From Adenophora triphylla var. japonica (taxonomy: Eukaryota > Streptophyta > Magnoliopsida > Asterales > Campanulaceae), in NCBI GenBank assembly GCA_022495995.1, contig JAFEMH010001248.1, forward strand, positions 248,001-312,000: a DNA stretch of 64,000 nucleotides. Reading direction: 5' to 3'. The notes under the pieces were generated by a model, which worked only from the letters and a program-made list of their open reading frames with translations, did not search any database and was not told where the DNA came from. Positions 55,321 through 64,000 of this stretch are shown here, one piece after another (position 1 is the stretch's first letter; the number at the start of each line of letters is the position of its first letter). The position numbers and the translations under genes are program-made.

Positions 55321-56443
55321 TGTTGGGTTTTACGGGTCCATGCATAGCGGAATTAAGCATTAAAAACATAAAACCCAAGAAGCCCTAGGATTCGTTCTAT
55401 ACAATTAACTTGAAAACTTATGAGATAGATGTAACCAACCTTGAACGCTTTTCGTTCTTGAGCTATCAAACGATTTGATTATGTGATTTCGAATCACAAA
55501 CTTCATTCTTCAACTTGCTTGAACTCTAGGTCTTGATCGATGAATGAGCGAAGATCCTCTTTCGGTATCCACATCTTTGAATGAATCCAAGAACAATTTC
55601 TTGAAGATTGCTAGATCCTATAAACCTTGGAATAATATTGAGAATAAGTTTGTGAATTTCTATTGAGAATTTCGGCTGGCTTTCTTGGGTTGACAGACGT
55701 TCATATTTATAGTACATTAGTATAGAATATGAATCCTAATCAAATTAGGAAAGGATTCTGTCAAACCGCCTCAGTGGCTTGTTGTGTCGCAGGACTAGAC
55801 ACAGCACATGGCCTGTTCTGTCAAACGGCCTAACAAGGCCAGTAAGGAGTTTCTCAGTCATTCTTCCAGAGGTTTAATCAATTCATTCTAGTTGTGTGTG
55901 ACCCAATAGGATTACATTATGTTGGTAATGAGTTCGATCATATCGACCCTCATAAGACATAAGCGGACTCTAGCAAGCCATTATGTCTACCCAAATATTG
56001 TAACGTAAGAGTTCACGTTTCCAATGGTACACTTCCATTTCTTCCTTTGTCTCGCGATGTTATATTGAACACAATTCATGGTCCTTGTCAACTTGTCTTT
56101 GTTCAATGCTTTCTCGATCTTGAGTATAATGATAATTCCAATCATATTGGGGTACGACCATACACTTTCATCATTATCACTCATCGAGGGGCCCAAGCAA
56201 AACATCTCTCTTTCGAGGGACAAATTCCATCTTGACTTATCATCCTTCCCATCATGAATCCGATCATGCCAAAGATAGCCTTTATAGATATCGCGTTAAG
56301 ATACCGTTTGACTAAAATCAAACATGACTTTCATCATATGTAAGGTCATGATAATCTCAGGTCTAGGGACTAAATGAAGTAACCTTGTGAGATTTAATTA
56401 TGACATTTGACCATGACATAAATCTCATGCGGGTCATGTCCAG
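55321..56443 (-). repeat. Copia B 5' LTR, truncated
   Basis: Begins TGTTGGGTTTTACGGG and follows 39458 onward until GTCATGTCCAG at 56443. The last ~390 bp, including the region where copia A has its SINE, are missing. Confidence 0.9.
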
Positions 56444-56782
56444 AAATTAGGAAAAAGTAGGAGTCGCCACGCCGTTTTAAGAGGAAACATTGAAAACCTT
56501 TGTTTTAGAGAGAAAACATGAGTTCGGGGGTCAGGTTATGTGTTGGGAAGAACCGAGAGTTCACCCAACACGCCTCGTCCATAAACGAGTCTTTCAATCA
56601 AACACATCCAAGTAAATCCAAAGTGTGTGCAAATATCGATAATAAACGAAATGTGATAAAATGCATCTTATTAATTATGAAACGAGAAATTACATATTGT
56701 GAGCCCATTATTTAGGGAGGCCACATCCCTGATACAAACAAACTAGAACAGATTACAAAGGAAAAGAGTCACTGCAGATGGG

Positions 56783-56872
56783 TCATGTGTGTCGCATGAC
56801 ACATCGTACCAGTGACCACATGTGTCGCGTGACACAGGATCACTTGGGGACGAAGGTGTCGCGTGACACATA
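56783..56872. repeat. Three TGTGTCGCRTGACACA inverted repeats in Element IV LTR
   Basis: TGTGTCGCATGACACA (about 56788-56803), TGTGTCGCGTGACACA (56821-56836) and GTGTCGCGTGACAC (56857-56870). Perfect 5-6 bp arms around GCAT or GCGT, spaced about 35 bp. Confidence 0.8.
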
Positions 56873-57179
56873 TGAGCCTTCCAGCAGAAACCTCACAATA
56901 TGAACTCGAAATTAACGAAGCTATACGGATCTAATTAACAAGTCAATTATGAACGAAAAACATAAACAACATCAAATCGACCCAGGAGTGTGGATATGGG
57001 TAGATCTACACCCCCTTGGGGGCTCAAACACCAAATTCAACCAAATCAATCAATATGAGCTCAATTACACAATCTATGCAAGTTAAACGAGAGATTGCGG
57101 TGGGATTCGATAATTCGGATGGCTAGGATCCGATTCGAATCCAAACAACATAGAACTATAAAATTGCAAGGAATTAAAT

Positions 57180-57204
57180 GAGAGAGAGAGAGAGAGAGAG
57201 AGGG
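57180..57204. repeat. (GA)n microsatellite
   Basis: About 12 GA units within the Element IV LTR. Confidence 0.9.
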
Positions 57205-57811
57205 TTAGAGAATTGTTACCCTTGTTGATTCCACGAATTCTATATCTAGTCAGATATAGAATCCTTCAATTCTTCATTGTAGATCTCACAGCTCTGATCC
57301 AAGGGTTCCAATTGGTGTAGGTAGAGAATTGGGTTTGGATGAGAGGGATTAGTGGGTTGGAAGGTAGGAGAGAGAGAGGTTTTGTGCTTGGGACGCTCGT
57401 TACACTGCTATTTTGGCAGAGTAACAGTAGGCTAGAATTCAGATCTATTTCAATGAGGGGGAGGGTCTTATTTATAGACTGCCAGGTTAGGCTGCCTTAG
57501 TATGTCGCACGACCTTACGCGTCCACTTTCCATGCCTCAAGGCGTCGCGTGACACAAGGTGGCTCAACCGCTTTTGGCGCCAAAACCGGTTTGGAACATT
57601 CGGGAAAATACCCGAAAGGTCCAACAGGTTTTATTCCCAAGGGGTCCTTTGGCATGAATGATGTACCAAAGGGTACTTCCTTCGCGGGAAACTCATGGAA
57701 CGTTTCCGGAAGTCTCGGGATAGGCCGGGAATTTACCAAAACGCCCCTTAATGCAGTTTTATTATATTAAAATGCATCGAAAAGGTTGCGAATTGGATTG
57801 GCGTACTTACA

Positions 57812-57823
57812 GAGCCCCTCGGC
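57812..57823 (-). other. Element IV polypurine tract
   Basis: On the minus strand GCCGAGGGGCTC precedes the LTR TG. Core identical to Element I (22169-22179). Confidence 0.75.
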
Positions 57824-58087
57824 AACGTCACTTTTGGAAAAAGTGGGGTTATCGATAAAATAAGACCCAATCTCAATGAGCGGCTGGGGTTAAGGTGAAG
57901 GGCTAGAAGGGTGAGAAGGGGAAAATTATGGCCTGGACCTTTACGAAAGGATTCCTACGTATCCCTTTAAGAAGGGAATCAAGCCAAATCGTAGTTCGGA
58001 ATTACCAATACTGACTACAAGCAAGAAAGGGGTAGAGATGTGTCTTCATACCTTTGCTGTGCTTACCTGTGACTTCTGTTGTGCTCC
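57824..58087 (-). other. Element IV subterminal region
   Basis: Contains the minus-strand GAACTACGATTTGGCTTGAT...GGGATACGTAGG module (57995-57945) also present in Element I. No gene seen. Confidence 0.5.
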
Positions 58088-58650
58088 ACTTGAGAAGCTT
58101 TTCTTGGGTTTGGCTCTGCTTGAGAGGCTTTTCTTCTTGGTGGGCTCCGCTAGAGAGGCTTTTTCCTTTGGTTTGGCTCTGCTTGAGAGGCTTTTCTTCT
58201 TTGTGTGCTCCGCTAGAGAGGCTTCTCTTCTTTGTGTGCTCCGCTAGAGAGGCTTTTCTTCTTTGTGTGCTCCGCTAGAGAGGCTTTTCTGGGTTTGGCT
58301 CTGCTTGAGAGGCTTTTCTTCTTGGTTTGGCTCTGCTTGAGAGGCTTTTCTTCTTGGTGGGCTTTGCTTGAGAGGCTTTTCTTGGTTTGGCTCTGCTTGA
58401 GAGGCTTTTCTTGGGTTTGGCTCTGCTTGAGAGGCTTCTCTTCTTTGTGTGCTCCGCTAGAGAGGCTTTTCTTCTTTGTGTGCTCTGCTAGAGAGGCTTT
58501 TCTGGGTTTGGCTCTGCTTGAGAGGCTTTTCTTGGTTTGGCTCTGCTTGAGAGGCTTTTCTTGGGTTTGGCTCTGCTTGAGAGGCTTTTCTTGGTTTGGC
58601 TCGCTTGAGAGGCTTTTCTTGGTTTGGCTTGAGAGGCTTTTCTTGGTTTT
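58088..58650. repeat. Minisatellite of 19 units, 24-32 bp
   Basis: Each unit starts GAGAGGCTTTTCTT and ends GGCTCTGCTT or GTGCTCCGCTA; two unit types alternate irregularly. The array is open in several frames on both strands, which is a result of repetition, not coding. It sits between the antisense PMD gene and the PPT, as the repeat field of Element I does. Confidence 0.9.
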
Positions 58651-59037
58651 GTGGTACTTGGTCTAGCTCCTTGGGGATACGCATGCTTTTTGTTTTGTTC
58701 TTTCTTCTCCAGTTTGGTCGGAGGTCCAGTTGTCGAGACTCAATTGATTATTGTACCTGCGGGGGTAAAACAACAACTCCACGCGGGGTCAAAATTTGTA
58801 CATCATTAGAGTGCAGGGGTATTTTGGGAATTTTGGCTTTGAGGGAACGATGTGTCGCACGACCATTTAAAGCCAGTGATCAGTCTTTTAAAAGGGTGAA
58901 CAGTCCTCATTTCGAACAACGTTGTTTGGAGGGAGGTGGACGATCTTGGCGAGAAAAGCACGCCATTTCACTCATTTTCAATTGCCGACTGATTCTAGGG
59001 TTTGATTCCCTCGGCTTGATTTGTCAAAAAAAAAAAA
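58651..59037 (+). promoter_or_regulatory. Upstream region of the Element IV antisense PMD gene
   Basis: Holds one TGTGTCGCACGACC motif at 58851-58864, 174 bp before the ATG, and an A12 run just before the ATG. No clear TATA box seen. Confidence 0.45.
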
Positions 59038-61465
59038 ATGCCTCTTAGGCTCCGCCCCACCAAGAACGCCCTGACTCAGGCCCAATTAGCCGCACGGCGG
59101 AAGAATGCTCTGAGGAATCAGAGACCTTTTGTTCCTCAAACTATTAGGGGAGATTTCTACCCTCATTTGAAAGAACATTCCTCGGGCCCGGAGAAGAAGG
59201 TAATAATTGTAACCCTAGCTTTTGGTGCACTGAGGAAATTAAATTTTTTCGAAAAAAGATTGATTTTTCTTTCTTTTCCTTTCTTTGTTCGGACTCGAAG
59301 TTTATTGCATGCTCTGATTTTACTTTAGCAATTGTGAAATGTATGCACAAAACCTAGTTTTGCTTGAAATTGAAATTGATTTGACGAGTAAATTTGAGAT
59401 ATTCATACCGCTACTGTGTTTACACAGTAGGATTTGCGTACCGGGGCTCTCCAGAGGTCATTGGCGGATTGTGGGATTTCTTTGCTTAGGGTAGTCGGGA
59501 GCTTGTCCACTCGCCAAAAGGTCGGTATATCTTTGCGGGGTTGGGGCGGTTCTTTGAGATGGCTAAAGGCATTGGCGGCACACGAGAGGAGCATTGGCTT
59601 GGTAAAGGCTTTCGAGAGAGTTACGGTGGGAGACTACTCACTCTTTTCACTTCTCTTGGGGCGAGGCGACCGTCACGCCATATGATTTTGCCGTCATTGC
59701 GGTCCGCCTTTCAGCGATGAGCCTTTGTATGCGGAGGAGCCCGTTTCTCGATTGATGACCCACGGCCTCCTACCGATGCTTACTTTATGGAGCGATCGGC
59801 TTTGTTCCCCGGGACAAGAAGGAACGGGTATGAGTTGGGAGATCTTCATGGCCGGATGGTTGATCGAGCACCGGTTTTCCCGCCGAGATGGCGGATACCG
59901 ATGAGGACGGGTTGAGGGCCGAGAGATTGGCCAGGCATTTGTTTGGGTTGGTTTCTCGGATATGTTGTTTATCAATGCCACGTCCACGGCTTTGCTTTCT
60001 TTATTGGAGCTTCGAGAGATTGGGCTACCGTTGGATCATTGTCTTGGGGGAGGCGGGTTTAGGCGAGTTGTTTTTGGCTTTTGATGATGTTAGTCGGGGA
60101 AAGCTAAGTCCTTCAACCGCTTCCACTTTGCATTTGAGGTATTTCTTGGTTTGCCTCCTTTATTTGAATCTTGCTTTTACGTCTCTTTGACTCTGCTCTG
60201 TCCTTCTTTCGGGCTTGGGCTTATGAGGTCATTGGGTGTTATGCTTGGAAAGTAGGGAGACATTTCCGGTTACCACATTTCCCGCCATGAGACGTTGGGT
60301 GAAGGATGCTAGGCAAAAGATTCGTACATGTACCGATTCTAAGGGACGGATGACTGCCTCTCAGGTGATACCATGGTTTGTTTGCGAGGAGTCCCTGGGA
60401 GTTTGACTTTGTTTCCTTGGGTGATAGATATCTTTGGGGTCCATCTGGATCATGCCCTTCATCTTGCGAGTGCCGCAAACTATTGGTGGGTTTGTGCAGG
60501 GATGCATTATATTTGGGTGAGAGGGTTTGCAGGCGGCACGGTCCGGAGTAGTACGGCCGGGGTTCCCTATGATCCTCCTGCCGAGATGTGGTTTCCTCGG
60601 AAGTTGGAGAATGTGGTCACTTTGATCCAGGGGAGAGCCTACCTTCAATTATACGGAGGACGATGCGGATTATGACACTTATGTGGCTACGAGGTTGAGA
60701 TCGCCGCAGGTTGCTCACGAGACATGATATTCCTAATGCTCCTGATACTTCGATGCTCAAGGCTGTAGGGCCTTCTCTGGACATGTGACGGATGCACCTC
60801 TGCCACCTCCTTTCGTTGATTTTCGGGATGGAGATGCTGTGAGGCGGGCCACTCTTGACACCCGGCGGGGTTTTCCATATTTTCATCTTCCGGAGGGGAC
60901 TCAATCTGTAAGTGACTTTGAGCTGTGAATATCCTTCCATTCCCTTGTTTTGATATGATTTCGATTCTTTTTCATTTGCTTGTATCGGTATCGGGCGACG
61001 TATCTTGGGGCTTTGCTCGTCGCTATATCGGGGCCATGGACATGGTTGATCGATTGATGAGGAGCAATCAATATCGAGGGAGAAACTTGCGGCTCAAGGT
61101 TCCGGTAGTTACGATGACAGTGATTCCACGTTAGCTTGCCGTAGGAAGAGGGCTCGTACTTGATTTGTCTGCTTGAGGATACTCATTTGCCTAGGACCAA
61201 GGCATTCGTCGTCCTCCTAATCCTCCCATCTCGATAGTGAGTCTTCCCGAGATCCTCATGAGCTTGAGACTCTCCCCATTCCTGTTATGCATGAGCTCTT
61301 CCGGGATGATCCTGTTGTTTATCATGAGCACTGCTGCTGGCCCGGACCAAGAGGAAGGTGATGCGATGGGAAGACAGTGAGGAGACCGCAGATGACGATA
61401 GTAGCTCTGCCGATGGTGATACTTACATTTCGATGATTCGGAGTAGTCCCTGGACTGATTTATGA
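59038..61465 (+). pseudogene. Element IV antisense gene: plant mobile domain (PMD) protein
   Basis: The start is ATG 59038 (MPLRLRPTKNALTQAQLAAR); exon 1 ends at 59199 before GTAATAATTG. Exon 2 begins near 59430 and in shifting frames encodes RGSPEVIGGLWDFF, AGLGRFFEMAKGIGGT, then LRWETTHSFHFSWGEATVTP and DEPLYAEEPVSRL, matching the antisense PMD of Element I (GELWALL, LGLGPFFDMVSAMGRT, SWGETTITPTDFAILTGLRF). Later parts include WAYEVIGCYAWK (60205-60250) and YWWVCAGMHYIWVRGFAGG (60480-60540). The C-terminus is acidic (EETADDDSSSADGDTYISM), stopping at 61465. At least two introns and several frameshifts. Opposite in strand to Element IV. Confidence 0.7.
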
Positions 61466-61886
61466 TCCTCTTTTGGTTATGTACCCTGTTTTTGGGGAAA
61501 GAAACAAATACTCTCTTTTTCTTTTCTTTCTTTATTTTGCACCTAAAACATTATTAGTTGTTTATTTGTTTGTGCGAGCTTTTATATTTTGGGAAAGAAA
61601 AAGAGGTGCATGGAATGAATGGTGTTGAATGGTTTATGTGACTTTGGGGTTTGTATATGAGGGTAATGGTTCATGTGTATGTTGCTTTTGAATGAAACTT
61701 CCTCCCCGTGATTGTTTGCAGGAGCCTTGTTGTTTGCAGCTTGGGACAAGTCGGGGAGTGCCCTGGTACATATCGATTTGCAGCTTGCCTGATGTCCGAT
61801 CTTTGGATTTATCATGTCGCACGACACTAAGTGACCTGGTATGTTACGTCGCGTGACATTGCAGCCAGGTTGACAAACCTTCAGTC
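61466..61886. other. Spacer with TGTCGC motifs
   Basis: Non-coding. TGTCGCACGACAC at 61815-61827 and ACGTCGCGTGACATT at 61847-61861 lie just before the open stretch at 61887. No gene seen. Confidence 0.5.
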
Positions 61887-62241
61887 ATGGACTTCTTCAT
61901 TGTTTCCCATAATCAATCTTCTTATTCAGGATGTGGAATCCGAGAGGTTCATCGAAGAGTGAGCCTCTTTGCTAGGGAATTCATTTTCAAGCATTGCTAT
62001 CATGATAATGGCCTCAAATCACACACAAAATGTTCATCGTCTTCGGCCAAAGCCCCGGCTTCATACACATCCTTATGCAGCCCCATCCGAGATTGATCCT
62101 TTGATTTCGCCACGGTCGGACAAACAGACAAGACTCAAGAAATTTGCATGCAGGGACATATCTTTCGGATGGTGGGAAGTGAATCTGAACTTCGTTTATG
62201 ACACTCTCGTTTTTAGGTTTGACTCTTTTGAGAGAGTATAA
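61887..62241 (+). CDS. Possible remnant of a second antisense gene of Element IV (unrecognised)
   Basis: Two overlapping short open stretches (MDFFIVSHNQSSYSGCGIRE from 61887; 61969-62241 with HRLRPKPRLHTHPYAAPSEI). By position it corresponds to antisense gene A of Element I, but no PMD or DUF7745 pattern is visible. Could be non-coding. Confidence 0.25.
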
Positions 62242-64000
62242 GCATCACAAGGTGTGGAAAGTGTATGGAACCCCCGCCGACCGAAACGGTGTTTAGCTCT
62301 ATCTCCCTATTATGTAGCAATAGAAGACTTTTCGAGACACTTGAAAACTTATCTTATTCATGATGATCACAAAGTTGCTTAAAACCCTTTATTGATGTTC
62401 GGGTTAGTCAAACCGCCAAAGCTGATATGAACAAGTATTTTTTTTATCAATCCCGAGGAGAAAATATACCGATATCGAGAATTGGACTCGGAAGGATAGA
62501 CAAGTGTATGGGCATGGTCCTTGAAGAGACCGGATTTTCGAGATCTGTCCGTGATTTTGATCGAACCAAATTATGGTCGCCACGTTCCCCTCCGTAGGAG
62601 GAGCTCAAGTCGTCGTAGTTCGGGCTCATCTCGAATGAAAAGAATGAACGTTGAAGTTTGAGAATGTGAGGACCTTCGAGAATTTTTGAGAGTTGAAAGA
62701 ACGTGTCCTCTTAGAGTGTCGATGGGAGACACAGATGCGAAGCCCCAGCTGGGACATTCACGGCGGATGTTTGCGGAGGAGAAATGAAGTATGCTCACAT
62801 GCAACGTCAAATGAACGGACGGAATTTGCACAATCTTCAATTGATGGTCCTTTGAGCCGGGATGGACTTGGCTCTGCTTCAAGCAATAATCTGTATTAGA
62901 TCTCGACGATATTAGACTGAAACTGCTATCCAGTAGTAACTGCGGCTGGGTTTCGGGATTTGGATCGGTCTTCGGGTGATTTGGGATATCATGACCTTTT
63001 AAGATGAGAGGTCGGCTAGGCTTTTTTTCTTGCTGGCTGAACCTCTAAAGATGAGAGGTTGGCTCTTGGGTAGGTGTTTGGGATTTCTAAGGCGAGGGAA
63101 TTCATGATTGCATCTTTGCTGCTTCTAAGAATGAGAGGTCGATCTTTTGGCTTTTGGTCAAGGCAAAGGTAAGGGTAATGGGATGGGAATGTCCTCTAAA
63201 ATCGAGAGGACGGCCGGAATTGGTTGAGGTAGTGGTGAGGGACATCTGTGCTGTCTCTTTACTCACTCTGAGACTCCTCTTTGAGTAATGACCGGATCTT
63301 TTGACTTTCGCTTCTGAGAGGATCACTGGGGACTAGGCTCTCTTTCTTGTCTTTTTTTTTGTATTTTTTTTTTATTTTTGTCTCTCTTTTTTTTTTTTGT
63401 ATTTTCATCTATTTTTTTTTTTCGAGAGGAGAATTTTCAGCTAGTCCCCAGGATGGATCATTGCATTCTGCCATTCTTGAGCTTGGAGACGGTCGATCTT
63501 CTTTTGAATCACAGGAGCCTCAAGGATGGTCCCTCTTCTTCTGGGAATGGATAGACGGGTTTCAAAGCGTGCTGATCTTGAAATGAAGGGGTATTGTTTA
63601 GTGAGGGCAAGGTAAAGGTTTTCCTAAGGGTGGAGGTTTCAACCGCAGTTCCCACCGGATGATCCAAACGAGATTGGGTCTTCGCTTTGCTTAAGCTCAT
63701 TTTGGGGGAAAAACCCGTGCAAATTCCTCGAACAACGAGATAGAGAGGACGAAATGAAAATATGTGAGCACGTAAAATGCAAACCGGGGCTTGATCACCC
63801 GGTTTAGAGAATGATATCGCAGATTTTCTTGTTCCGATTAATTCAAATACTAGTCGTTTCAAAGCATTAGTCGGTGAGCAAAGACAAATGATCATGTAAA
63901 ATAAGACCATTTCAATTTAAGCGAATGTAAGTGAACAAGTAATATCTCGAGTCTAGCAAGAATAGAAATAAAGACTTTCATTAATATAATAAAAGATTCA
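62242..64000. other. Unassigned 3' region of Element IV or an adjacent element
   Basis: No gene recognised. 63000-63215 holds four copies of a TCTAARATGAGAGGT-type motif. 63348-63421 has long T runs. The pol genes expected upstream of this region for a minus-strand Tat element would lie beyond 64000. Confidence 0.35.

Larger units (their letters stand above)
45498..56443. repeat. Second unit of the 15.86-kb tandem duplication, truncated
   Basis: Repeats 29641-40581 (Element III pro-gag and copia A through part of its 5' LTR). The left junction is CCAGGGGGTTTG|TTTCTTTCCA. The right end is in the LTR at GTCATGTCCAG|AAATTAGG, where Element IV LTR sequence takes over. Confidence 0.85.
48337..56443 (-). 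mobile_element. Copia B: duplicate of copia A, 5' LTR truncated
   Basis: Carries the 3' LTR at 48337-49693, PPT, polyprotein, Stowaway MITE, leader, PBS (55306-55318) and the first 1123 bp of the 5' LTR before the break at 56443. Same left target sequence AAGCT as copia A. It is a copy by duplication, not a second insertion. Confidence 0.9.
56444..57811 (-). repeat. Element IV (Tat Gypsy) 3' LTR, U5 end missing
   Basis: On the minus strand it starts TGTAAGTACGCC at 57811 after a PPT. TATAAATA (minus) at 57476-57469. TGTCGCACGACC (57503-57514) and GTCGCGTGACAC (57543-57554) lie just upstream. GGCGTGGCGACTCC (about 56477) marks the region near the U5 end, as in Elements I and III. The final ~100-150 bp are lost at the junction with copia B. 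Confidence 0.8.

Noticed and set aside
58054..58684. Long open frames on both strands across 58.05-58.68 kb that could look like a repeat protein gene
   Set aside because: They follow from a minisatellite whose units lack stops in several frames; no start context, no non-repeat domain.

Overview
This 64-kb window is plant nuclear DNA made almost wholly of transposable elements. No ordinary host gene, rRNA, tRNA or organelle sequence was recognised. The element families (giant Tat-lineage Ty3/Gypsy retrotransposons with antisense genes carrying plant-mobile-domain-like sequence, long-LTR Ty1/Copia elements, a Stowaway MITE, a tRNA-type SINE fragment and a putative gypsy-type PF04195-like gene) point to an angiosperm, probably a eudicot with a large, repeat-rich genome. 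Species cannot be told from the sequence.

Layout. (1) 129-23250, plus strand: Element I, a Tat element flanked by the 5-bp target duplication AATGG. It has LTRs at 129-1200 and 22183-23250, plus an extra LTR at 6788-7861. The extra LTR exists because flank + LTR + gag + pro + part of RT is tandemly duplicated (second unit 6541-13190). Downstream of pol come two antisense genes (16.5-18.0 kb and 18.7-20.8 kb) and an LTR-like repeat field (21.05-21.9 kb). (2) The element sits inside an exon of a minus-strand PF04195-like gene (23817 leftward, resuming at 128 and, duplicated, at 6787); the reading frame and a 76-bp intron remain recognisable. (3) 24721-27162, minus: pro-RT of a second Tat element (II), preceded by about 2.4 kb of open but unrecognised coding sequence (27.2-29.6 kb). 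(4) 29641-45497, minus: Tat element III (pro, gag, leader, PBS, 5' LTR) with a full copia element (32479-40973) inserted in gag and a solo LTR (42460-43912) inserted in its LTR. (5) 45498-56443: a second, truncated tandem copy of unit 4, offset about 15.86 kb. (6) 56444-64000, minus: LTR, PPT and 3' region of a fourth Tat element (IV) with a 19-unit minisatellite and an antisense PMD-like gene.

Common themes. Each LTR family carries a short palindrome or repeated motif just upstream of TATAAATA. In Elements I and IV the same motif recurs near the antisense genes, suggesting a shared regulator for sense and antisense transcription units. Most pol genes are broken. Many breaks coincide with CAG/CTG trinucleotides changed to CG, CCG or CGT in one repeat copy but not the other, which looks more like a consensus or basecalling artefact at methylated CHG sites than natural mutation. 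Reading frames here should be judged with that in mind.
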